Position numbers and translations under genes: made by a program. Source: Caryophanales bacterium UBA4869 (GTDB lineage Bacteria > Bacillota_I > Bacilli_A > RFN20 > CAG-288). Taken from it: a DNA stretch of 13,650 nucleotides. Of this stretch, positions 1 to 6,271 are shown piece after piece. The notes under the pieces are model-generated. The model made no database searches, was not told where the DNA came from, and saw only the letters and a list, made by a program, of their open reading frames with translations. Position 1 is the stretch's first letter, and each line of letters starts with the position of its first letter. The stretch is taken from assembly GCA_002399505.1 (NCBI GenBank), contig DHDT01000059.1:22629-36278 (forward strand), read 5' to 3'.

Positions 1-708
1 AAAACTTATATCTGGGAAAATCCAGCATGGAGGTATCACGAAGAGCTAAGAATATCCGGTGTGTATCAGTCAGCACTTTCTTATTTGAATGATTCAAGAG
101 AGGAAGTGATAAATGAGTCTCTCTGGTTTACTCCATTTCAAATCTACGGTGAGCATTTCGGAGCTGTTTCGGTTCTAGACAAAAACATACCTTCATATGC
201 TAAAGCTTGTTTCTTCTCCGATTCTGTTTCCTATGCTGAGTACAAGAATATTCTTAATGCTTTTCAAGGACTGAAGTCGACCGAAAACAAGAATCAAGAT
301 ATTATTTCTCTTGTTGAATACTCGAAAGAAATCGGTTATATCGGCGGTGCTTTTGTCATTCTTCTTTCATTAGTTTACTTTTTCCTCTTTCTCAGGAATA
401 TTGAAGAAGATTTGGATTTTGTGTTTATACATTTCGGCCACCATAAAAGAAGTCGAAGCAGTTATCTTTTCTCTTCGGTCTTTATGCAGCTTATTCCCTG
501 TCTCTTCTCTTTGATTGTATCAGTCCCAGCTGTGTTATATCTTCAGCGTCTTATCAACAGTCCATTTGCAGTAAAACAAAATTTTGCTTCGCTGAGTTTC
601 AACTATAAATTCTTTGTCATTGTATTGATAATTATAGGATCGATAAACATTTTCATGGGATTATTTTCAATTATTGAAAACAATAAAAGGAAGAAAAAAG
701 GAAACTGA
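1..708 (+). CDS. FtsX-like permease family membrane protein, 3' part (5' end outside window)
   Basis: The reading frame is open from base 1, with no stop upstream of the GTG at 61, and that GTG has no convincing ribosome site. I therefore read this as the C-terminal 235 codons of a longer gene rather than a short gene. The visible part has a soluble stretch of about 110 residues, then three hydrophobic helices (about bases 331-393, 460-543 and 610-675) separated by a basic loop (HHKRSRSS), and ends in a Lys/Arg-rich tail. A soluble domain followed by three closely spaced helices is the usual C-terminal half of FtsX/MacB-type ABC permeases, which couple an ATPase to work on lipids, lipoproteins or peptides at the membrane. 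No diagnostic motif was recognised, so the family rests on topology alone. It ends convergently against the minus-strand gene at 736. Confidence 0.5.
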   Translation, partial: KTYIWENPAWRYHEELRISGVYQSALSYLNDSREEVINESLWFTPFQIYGEHFGAVSVLDKNIPSYAKACFFSDSVSYAEYKNILNAFQGLKSTENKNQDIISLVEYSKEIGYIGGAFVILLSLVYFFLFLRNIEEDLDFVFIHFGHHKRSRSSYLFSSVFMQLIPCLFSLIVSVPAVLYLQRLINSPFAVKQNFASLSFNYKFFVIVLIIIGSINIFMGLFSIIENNKRKKKGN

Positions 709-710
709 GT

Positions 711-731
711 TCTGAGATTTCAAAAATCAGA
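711..731. terminator. weak hairpin between convergent genes
   Basis: TCTGA at 711-715 pairs with TCAGA at 727-731 around an A/T-rich loop in the 27-base gap between the convergent genes. The stem is only 5 bp and no clear U-run follows on either strand, so a bidirectional terminator role is a guess. Confidence 0.2.
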
Positions 732-735
732 GCAA

Positions 736-1287
736 CTATAATTCACAGGTTTTAAGATACAGGTCAACAATCGAAGAGACATCATTAATCGTCTTGATAG
801 ACAGACGATAATTTGTCTTGGATTCCAGAGAGTGAGAAAAGCCAGGGAAGATATAAGTATTCGGATAAGGAGCCAGCTTAGTTTTGGCACCAGGCAGGAA
901 TTGATCTCTGTCTCCGCAGATGATCAAGTCTCGGTCTTCGATCAAAGGCAGGGTCTCATCTAGAGGAGTTATGAATATCTGAAAAATCTTATCGCATTTG
1001 ATAGACTGCTCATAATCGGCTGCGATGATTGTTCCAATTGATTTTGATAAGAAAACAATCTCGTCATAAGAGTTGAAGTCGATATCTTTAAGATGCTGGC
1101 GGCAATATTCAAAAGCAGTATCGATATTTTCGCTTAAGGGGATTTCCTCTGTCGATTCTCTGTTTACATCATAATGCATATATATCATCTCAAAACCATA
1201 GCTTTCTATAATACGGGAAGGGAAATATAAAAGTGATCTGTCACAGCTGTATCTTCTTCCTGGAAAGACAACACAAAGCTTTTTCAT
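736..1287 (-). CDS. small alpha/beta-hydrolase-like protein
   Basis: A 183-residue soluble protein with no signal peptide or membrane segment. The order of elements fits a compact alpha/beta hydrolase: a hydrophobic strand MKKLCVVFPG with Gly in the oxyanion region; a strand plus nucleophile-elbow candidate FLSKSIGT in mid-protein; an Asp after a strand in ICGDRDQFLP; and a late His in GFSHSLE. Ser, Asp and His thus occur in the expected order and spacing. The elbow reads S-K-S-I-G instead of G-x-S-x-G, a deviation seen in some short hydrolases, so activity is not assured. Substrate is unknown. An AGGAGG site lies just upstream of the ATG, and a promoter can be proposed at 1327-1354. Catalytic assignment is inference from motifs. 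Confidence 0.6.
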   Translation of the reverse strand: MKKLCVVFPGRRYSCDRSLLYFPSRIIESYGFEMIYMHYDVNRESTEEIPLSENIDTAFEYCRQHLKDIDFNSYDEIVFLSKSIGTIIAADYEQSIKCDKIFQIFITPLDETLPLIEDRDLIICGDRDQFLPGAKTKLAPYPNTYIFPGFSHSLESKTNYRLSIKTINDVSSIVDLYLKTCEL

Positions 1288-1326
1288 GTAAGCCTCCTGA
1301 CGTCTAGTAACTGATAGATAGTTAAT

Positions 1327-1354
1327 AGTATAGTTGAACTAAGGAATTAAGCAA
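1327..1354 (-). promoter_or_regulatory. promoter for the hydrolase-like gene
   Basis: Read on the minus strand, TTGCTT (1354-1349) and TATACT (1332-1327) are separated by 16 bp. They lie about 40 bases upstream of the ATG at 1287, which has a strong AGGAGG site. This fits a vegetative sigma-A-type promoter. Confidence 0.5.
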
Positions 1355-1366
1355 GTTTTCTCTTTC

Positions 1367-1396
1367 TTGTCTATTTTGTTTTATTTCCACTATAAT
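1367..1396 (+). promoter_or_regulatory. promoter for the 78-residue orphan gene
   Basis: TTGTCT (1367-1372) and a perfect TATAAT (1391-1396) are separated by 18 bp, upstream of AAGGAG at 1408-1413 and the ATG at 1426. The same hexamers with the same spacing occur at 11928-11957. The promoter is back to back with that of the minus-strand gene. Confidence 0.65.
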
Positions 1397-1425
1397 ATAA
1401 AAGGAAAAAGGAGACGTTATAGTTT

Positions 1426-1662
1426 ATGGCTAAATTAAAAGGTACGATCTTAATGTCTAAGGACGGTAAGCTTTTTCTTTTATCAGATAATAAGTACTAT
1501 ATCGCTAAGGGAGAAGGCGATAACGGAGACGAATTTGTCTTCGAAGGCAATGATGCTCTTCCGATGCCTTCTTACATGTTTGCAATCGCCGCCATGGAAG
1601 AAGAGAATCTCGATGATACTCTCGACTTCATCCAGTCTAAATGGTTCAATAAGGATAAGTAG
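1426..1662 (+). CDS. conserved-looking small acidic protein of unknown function
   Basis: A 78-residue protein I do not recognise. It has no signal peptide or membrane helix. The first half looks like alternating beta strands (KGTILMSKDGKLFLLSD, then KYYIAKGEGDNGDEFVFEG). The second half looks helical, with an acidic run EEENLDD followed by a short amphipathic helix ending in WFNKDK. This could be a small beta-barrel or a binding domain, but nothing identifies a ligand. Reality of the gene is well supported: it has its own consensus promoter, an AAGGAG about 12 bases upstream of the ATG (slightly long spacing), and a perfect Rho-independent terminator directly after it. It is therefore a single-gene transcription unit, probably well expressed. 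Confidence 0.75.
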   Translation: MAKLKGTILMSKDGKLFLLSDNKYYIAKGEGDNGDEFVFEGNDALPMPSYMFAIAAMEEENLDDTLDFIQSKWFNKDK

Positions 1663-1679
1663 ACGAAACGTATCATATG

Positions 1680-1712
1680 GCTGGTCAGCTTAAACTGACC
1701 AGCTTTTCTTAT
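1680..1712 (+). terminator. Rho-independent terminator after the orphan gene
   Basis: GCTGGTCAG (1680-1688) pairs perfectly with CTGACCAGC (1695-1703) around the loop CTTAAA, followed by the U-rich run TTTTCTTATTAT. A 9-bp perfect stem with a U-tract is a strong terminator. It insulates the orphan gene from the sugar locus. Confidence 0.9.
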
Positions 1713-1741
1713 TATACATATAATAATGTTGCTGTTTTAGA

Positions 1742-1750
1742 TGTTATACT
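1742..1750 (+). promoter_or_regulatory. extended -10 promoter of the regulator-kinase-lipoprotein operon
   Basis: TG-T-TATACT is an extended -10 element (TGnTATAAT-like). No good -35 hexamer lies 16-18 bp upstream, which is acceptable for extended -10 promoters or may indicate activator dependence. Transcription would start near 1757, and AAGAGGG at 1769-1775 precedes the ATG at 1781. Confidence 0.5.
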
Positions 1751-1780
1751 AAATAAACGACTATAACAAAGAGGGTCAAT

Positions 1781-3364
1781 ATGTACAGAGTCATTGTTGC
1801 CGATGATGAGGAAGCCGTCAGAGACAGACTTATTTCTTTGGTCAACAAACTCAAAGCTGATTTTCAGTTGGTCGGGCAGTTTGAAAACGGCTATGATGCC
1901 TTGGAAGGCATTGAACAGCTTCAGCCTGATTTGCTCATAACTGATATCAAGATGCCCTATATCGACGGCATCGAGCTTATCAAACAGGCAAAACTTGAAG
2001 TTCCTCTGATGCAGACCATCATCATCTCCGGCTATGATTCTTTTGATTATGCAAAGCAGGCTATCGACTTGAAAGTCATCGGCTATATCACTAAGCCCAT
2101 CAGTTTCGATGAACTTAAAGAAGCCATGTATAAAGCCAAGACTGAATTGGATCAGGTTCTTTCTATCGACAAGAACATCGAATCTCTTCAGGAACAGGCA
2201 AAGACTAATCTCTCTCTTTTGCAGGAAAACGATCTCTGCAAGCTTCTGTCTTTGAAAGATGTTCCCGATAACTTCCGAAAGAAACTTGAAATCGATCAGA
2301 TCAACATCAAAGAGAAATACTGCGTGTTGGGTATTTTCGATTTTGATGAGGAATTCGATAAAATCGGCTATGAGACAAGCGAGGTCGTCAACATCTATCT
2401 TCATCGTTATTTATATGATGAATTTGATGAACAGTATTCTATCTATGTCTTCAACAGAAGCAATCAGGTTCTTTTCCTGGCTCTGAGTCAAAAACCCATC
2501 GACAAAGATTCTATGGAAGAGTCTTTGGCTTCCATCTTGTCGAAGATTAACAAAGTCTGTCATATTTCCCTATCAGCCGCCATCAGTGATTTCTCCAGTG
2601 AGAAAGAACATAATTTCCGTAAACTGTTCCGCCATGCCTTGAGAACTCTTGAATACCGAACTGTCATCGGCAAGAGCACTGTTCTTTTCTTTGACGACAT
2701 TCAGAAAGAGGAAGTCAGTATCGGAAAGATTGACGACAATGAATTCAAGACTGTCACTTATGATCTTTCTTACGGATATATCAAAGACTGCAAGGGTCAT
2801 ATCAAGAACATGCTGACTAAGATTGCCAGTCCTGAATATGCCGATTCTTATTTGTATATTATCAGCAGTATCACCAATTCTCTTCTGAAGTCCTGCACGA
2901 ACTTCAAAGATCTCTATAAGAATTTCATGAACAACAACGAGATCTTTCAGACTGTTTATGAATGCAAAAGCGTCGATAAACTCAATGATTTCTTCAATTC
3001 CCTCATCGACAGCATCTATGCTGTCAATGAAGAGACAAGAAACAGCGGCGTCGAATCGGGACTGAAGCAGACTTTAGCCTATATCGACGCTCATTATGCT
3101 GATCAGAATCTTTCTTTGGAGGCTCTGTCAAAAGCTTTATGCTACAGCGTATCCTATCTGTCTTTGCTCTTGAAAAACGACAACAAGACTTTTACCAAGT
3201 ATGTGATGTCAGTCAGAATGGAACACGCCAAAGAGCTTTTGACTAATCCCAACAATAAGATAGTCACAGTTTCGGAAGCTGTCGGATATAGCGATCCTTA
3301 TTATTTTTCTCATTGCTTTAAGAAGTATGTTGGGGTAAGTCCAGTTGAATACCGCAAAAAATAA
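1781..3364 (+). CDS. YesN-like response regulator, receiver plus AraC-type DNA-binding domain
   Basis: 527 residues. Residues 1-120 form a CheY-type receiver domain: acidic pair D8/D9, phospho-acceptor D55 in LLITDIKMP, S83 in the ISGYDSF strand and K105 in ITKPIS. All key residues are present, so phosphorylation-dependent control is expected. Residues about 130-425 are a helical middle region without a recognised domain, typical of long YesN-type regulators. Residues about 428-527 are an AraC-type double helix-turn-helix, ending with the family pattern VSEAVGYSDPYYFSHCFKKYVGVSPVEYR. The gene overlaps the next one (kinase) by 20 bases, so the pair forms a cognate two-component system. The likely target is the promoter in front of the sugar transporter genes at 6154-6183; that link is inference from position. 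The ATG at 1781 has AAGAGGG upstream. Confidence 0.93.
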   Translation: MYRVIVADDEEAVRDRLISLVNKLKADFQLVGQFENGYDALEGIEQLQPDLLITDIKMPYIDGIELIKQAKLEVPLMQTIIISGYDSFDYAKQAIDLKVIGYITKPISFDELKEAMYKAKTELDQVLSIDKNIESLQEQAKTNLSLLQENDLCKLLSLKDVPDNFRKKLEIDQINIKEKYCVLGIFDFDEEFDKIGYETSEVVNIYLHRYLYDEFDEQYSIYVFNRSNQVLFLALSQKPIDKDSMEESLASILSKINKVCHISLSAAISDFSSEKEHNFRKLFRHALRTLEYRTVIGKSTVLFFDDIQKEEVSIGKIDDNEFKTVTYDLSYGYIKDCKGHIKNMLTKIASPEYADSYLYIISSITNSLLKSCTNFKDLYKNFMNNNEIFQTVYECKSVDKLNDFFNSLIDSIYAVNEETRNSGVESGLKQTLAYIDAHYADQNLSLEALSKALCYSVSYLSLLLKNDNKTFTKYVMSVRMEHAKELLTNPNNKIVTVSEAVGYSDPYYFSHCFKKYVGVSPVEYRKK

Positions 3365-5087
3365 AAGAAAATTCACTAATTCTATGGGCTTCCAGATGAT
3401 CTCCTGGTCTTTGGCTGTTTTTGTCTTGTTCTCGATTGTGGTTCTGATCATCGAAATCTTTGTCTATTCCAGTTACGCCAACCAGAATTCGACCACTCAG
3501 AACACAGTTTTGACTGAACAGGTTCTCTACAATTATGAAAAGTATTTTGAGAACATCAGCACGATAAGCAATCAGATTCAGGACCGCGTCTACAGCAACG
3601 ATGATCTGGTCTCTGATAACGAGGAAAAGAAAGAAGACGGACAGTTCTTTGACAATATCATCGCTATCAAGCGGGAGATAAACAGCATCAGGGTCTACAG
3701 TCTTTCTACTGGAAGTCTTCTGGCCAAAGACAGCCAGAGCATCAATGATTCTGTCGATGTCAACAATCCCGATGAGTGGTTCACCTCGGCTAAGACCAAT
3801 ACTCTGATCGACAACTTCTCAGCTGTCACCTATAGCGGAGAATCCTATCATATCGTTCTGTCAAGATATGCTGAAAGCAACAAAGGACAGCTAGACTGCA
3901 TAGTCAGGATGGATCTTGATTTCACCTCTATTGTCAACTCCATCTATGAGGTGGATTTTGGTACCGGCGGTCATATCATCATCTACGATAAGAATTACAG
4001 TCTTGTCTATACATCCTCTAATGAATATTCCGACAGCGAAAAAGCCCTTCTCAAAGAGAACGTCTTAGGTACTAAGAGCGTCACTATCGACAAACATGAC
4101 TTTGTCTTGACTCAGTATACGATTTCACATACGACCTGGAGAGTCGCTCTTTTCTCAAACGTCGATGCCGTCAGAGCGACCAATACGACTTTCATCATCA
4201 TCACCGCCATTGTCTGTCTGGCCTCCTGTGTGGCTTTCTCTTTCATCTTAGTATTATTGGCCAGCACCGTCACTCGTCCCTTGAATGATCTTCAGGAGGC
4301 GATGGACGCTGTCCGAGACAGCGACTATCTGAAATATGTTCCGACTAAGATCAAGGGCTCCAACGAAGTCGAGGAACTCAATGAGTCTTATGACGGCATG
4401 ATGAAACAGATCAAGAAACTGATGAGCAATGTTGTCGAAGAGCAGAACAATCAGAGAAAATCGGAGTTTAAGGCTCTCACCAATCAGATCAATCCTCATT
4501 TCTTATACAACACTCTTGATTCCATCATCTATCTTATCGATGAGGGAAAGAACGAGGATGCTCAGACGATGGTTCTGGCTCTGTCAAAGTTTTTCCGTAT
4601 ATCTATCTCCAAAGGAAAGACCATCATTTCCTTGAGAGATGAGATCGAGCATATCAAGAACTATCTGATTATTCAGAAGATGAGATACAAGGACTCTTTC
4701 AGCTATCAGATTGAGGCTGAACCTCTCTGCCTGGATTTCCAGGTCATCAAACTCATTCTTCAGCCGATTGTCGAAAATGCCATTTATCACGGCCTTCATG
4801 AGAAGGAGTCAGGTATCATCAGAGTCATCTGTTATCAGGAAGGTGATTTCCTGAAATTGTCTGTCAAGGATAACGGGCTTGGCATCACTCAGAATAAGAT
4901 CGATGAGATCAGACAGTCTTTTGATGATCCTGAGGTCTATAACGGTGTCGGTCTCAAGAACGTCTATCAGAGACTGAAGATCTACTATGGACCTAAAGCC
5001 GATGTCCTGATTGAAAGCGTCTTAGATGAAGGAACGACAATAACTTTGGTCATTCCTTTAAGAGGTGGATTAAATGACCAAAAATAA
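3345..5087 (+). CDS. LytS/YesM-type sensor histidine kinase with extracellular Cache-like domain
   Basis: 580 residues from a TTG start. TM1 is about residues 19-42. An extracytoplasmic region of about 235 residues follows, resembling a double Cache sensor (NSIRVYSLSTG, DEWFTSA, GGHIIIYDKNYSLVYTS). TM2 is about 282-306 and HAMP about 307-362. The His-kinase domain has phospho-acceptor H385 in QINPHFLYNTLDS, the form used by kinases paired with YesN regulators. The ATPase domain has N478 in ENAIYHG, D509 in KDNGLGI and a glycine box in NGVGLKNVYQRL. The TTG at 3345 is preferred because GGGG at 3332-3335 is suitably spaced, while the ATG at 3384 has no ribosome site; starting at 3384 would lose only 13 residues. 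It overlaps the regulator by 20 bases and the next lipoprotein by 14, implying translational coupling of all three. The lipoprotein may supply the sugar signal (inference). Confidence 0.92.
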   Translation: MNTAKNKRKFTNSMGFQMISWSLAVFVLFSIVVLIIEIFVYSSYANQNSTTQNTVLTEQVLYNYEKYFENISTISNQIQDRVYSNDDLVSDNEEKKEDGQFFDNIIAIKREINSIRVYSLSTGSLLAKDSQSINDSVDVNNPDEWFTSAKTNTLIDNFSAVTYSGESYHIVLSRYAESNKGQLDCIVRMDLDFTSIVNSIYEVDFGTGGHIIIYDKNYSLVYTSSNEYSDSEKALLKENVLGTKSVTIDKHDFVLTQYTISHTTWRVALFSNVDAVRATNTTFIIITAIVCLASCVAFSFILVLLASTVTRPLNDLQEAMDAVRDSDYLKYVPTKIKGSNEVEELNESYDGMMKQIKKLMSNVVEEQNNQRKSEFKALTNQINPHFLYNTLDSIIYLIDEGKNEDAQTMVLALSKFFRISISKGKTIISLRDEIEHIKNYLIIQKMRYKDSFSYQIEAEPLCLDFQVIKLILQPIVENAIYHGLHEKESGIIRVICYQEGDFLKLSVKDNGLGITQNKIDEIRQSFDDPEVYNGVGLKNVYQRLKIYYGPKADVLIESVLDEGTTITLVIPLRGGLNDQK

Positions 5088-6111
5088 ATTACTGATTATC
5101 TGTTCCTCTCTGTCGATTCTTCTTTCAGGCTGCAAACAGGTACAGAAGAAAATAGGTATCTTTCTCTATAACTCCAACGACACTTTCATCACTGAACTGA
5201 ATTCCTATCTGACTGAGAAACTTAAAATTTCTTATGATTATAAGGTATTTGATGCTCAGGAGTCACAGGTCAGTCAGAATGAACAGCTGCTTTCTGTTCT
5301 CAGAGAAGACTATTCCTGTCTTCTCATCAACACGGTTGACCGTCTGGCCTCAAGTGCCATCATTGAGAAGTGCTCGGCTAAAAATCTTCCTCTTATATTC
5401 TTTAACCGAGAACCTCTTTCCGAAGACATTCAAGGCAAAGAAGACATCTATTATGTCGGGACCAGCGCCAGCATTGCCGGCGAATATCAGGCTGAGATGG
5501 CTTTTGACTTGTTTGTGAAGAACAAGGCTCTTGATCCTGTCTACGACAGAAACAAAGACGGCCGTATTCAGACTGTTGTCATCAAAGGCGAAAAAGGACA
5601 TCAGGACGCGGAACAGAGAACAAAATCATCGACAAACAGACTCCGTGAGTTATTGATTTCAGCTTTAGGAGATAACGGAGAAGACCGATTGGAGATTCTT
5701 TCAGTCGAGTCCGCCGACTGGATGAGATCCAAAGGTCAGAACGTGATGAAGAATATGTATACGGAATACGGAGACAAGATCGAATTAGTCTTGTCAAACA
5801 ATGACGATATGGCAGTAGGTGCTATCGATTATCTGCTTGGAAACGAAAAATATATGGAACAGATAAGCAGTAAAACTCGCGTTTTTCTGCCTATTTTCGG
5901 TGTTGATGCCACAGACGTTGGAAGGGGTGCCATCGCCAATGGCTACTTGGCCGGAACGGTCTTAAATGATGCTGACGGTCAGGCTTCTGCCATCTCTGCT
6001 TTAGTCGATTATGAACTTAAAAATAAGGATTTATCGGACTTTCCTTATAAATTCACTGATGGAAACCGTATTTACATCGACGAAAGAAAATTAACAAAAG
6101 ACTCTCTTTAA
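5074..6111 (+). CDS. canonical glucose/galactose-binding lipoprotein (MglB family), probable sensor partner of the kinase
   Basis: 345 residues with a lipoprotein signal (lipobox LSGC, Cys20) and a type I periplasmic-binding-protein fold in normal lobe order. By comparison with E. coli MglB, the sugar-contacting residues are all present: D36 and F38 (NDTF), N111 (FFNREP), H176/D178/R182 (HQDAEQRT), W216, N243 (SNND), D278 (FGVDA) and N298 (LNDA). The EF-hand-like calcium loop D158-x-N-x-D-G-x-I-Q is intact, with its partner Glu at 237. It should bind D-glucose and/or D-galactose outside the membrane. It is translationally coupled to the kinase gene (14-base overlap, AGAGGTGG five bases before the ATG), whereas the ATPase and permease genes follow a different binding protein. 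I therefore infer a role as co-sensor, in the manner of binding-protein-assisted LytS/YesN systems. A role in transport is also possible, since read-through into the mgl genes is not blocked by any visible terminator. Confidence 0.9.
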   Translation: MTKNKLLIICSSLSILLSGCKQVQKKIGIFLYNSNDTFITELNSYLTEKLKISYDYKVFDAQESQVSQNEQLLSVLREDYSCLLINTVDRLASSAIIEKCSAKNLPLIFFNREPLSEDIQGKEDIYYVGTSASIAGEYQAEMAFDLFVKNKALDPVYDRNKDGRIQTVVIKGEKGHQDAEQRTKSSTNRLRELLISALGDNGEDRLEILSVESADWMRSKGQNVMKNMYTEYGDKIELVLSNNDDMAVGAIDYLLGNEKYMEQISSKTRVFLPIFGVDATDVGRGAIANGYLAGTVLNDADGQASAISALVDYELKNKDLSDFPYKFTDGNRIYIDERKLTKDSL

Positions 6112-6121
6112 TGGTTATTGG

Positions 6122-6160
6122 ATGTTTTTACATTAAGACTAGAGAATTATCAATGTTTTT
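6122..6160 (+). promoter_or_regulatory. candidate operator: ATGTTTTT direct repeat
   Basis: ATGTTTTT occurs at 6122-6129 and 6153-6160, start to start 31 bp apart, close to three helical turns. The second copy overlaps the weak -35 region. Spaced direct repeats next to a weak -35 are typical for AraC-type activators, so this could be the site of the YesN-like regulator. The repeat is short and T-rich and could be chance. Confidence 0.3.
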
Positions 6161-6183
6161 TTGCAACCGCTTACATCTATAAT
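6154..6183 (+). promoter_or_regulatory. promoter of the sugar transporter genes
   Basis: A perfect -10 TATAAT at 6178-6183 is paired with a poor -35 (TGTTTT, 6154-6159) at 18 bp. Poor -35 plus good -10 suggests activator dependence. The transcript leader would be about 80 bases; no riboswitch or other structure was recognised in it. AAGGGGG at 6258-6264 is the ribosome site of the downstream ATG. Confidence 0.5.
6162..6175 (+). promoter_or_regulatory. catabolite-responsive (cre) site candidate for CcpA
   Basis: TGCAACCGCTTACA matches the Firmicutes cre consensus TGWAANCGNTNWCA at all but the third position. It lies between the -35 and -10 elements, where CcpA binding would repress. This fits control of a sugar transporter by carbon catabolite repression. 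A LacI-family sugar repressor could use a similar site. Confidence 0.5.
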
Positions 6184-6271
6184 GGCTACAAACGAACTGG
6201 AAGAACTGTGAAATATTCGTCAGAAAGAAACACAGCTCATCTGGCTAGTAATGGAATAAGGGGGAACAAAA

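Noticed and set aside
61-708. GTG at 61 as the true start of the first gene.
   Set aside because: The frame is open to base 1, and no ribosome site precedes the GTG; a gene truncated by the window edge is more likely.
1712-2404. Long minus-strand reading frame opposite the response regulator.
   Set aside because: It is antisense to the well-supported receiver domain, and its protein shows no domain; it is a coding shadow.
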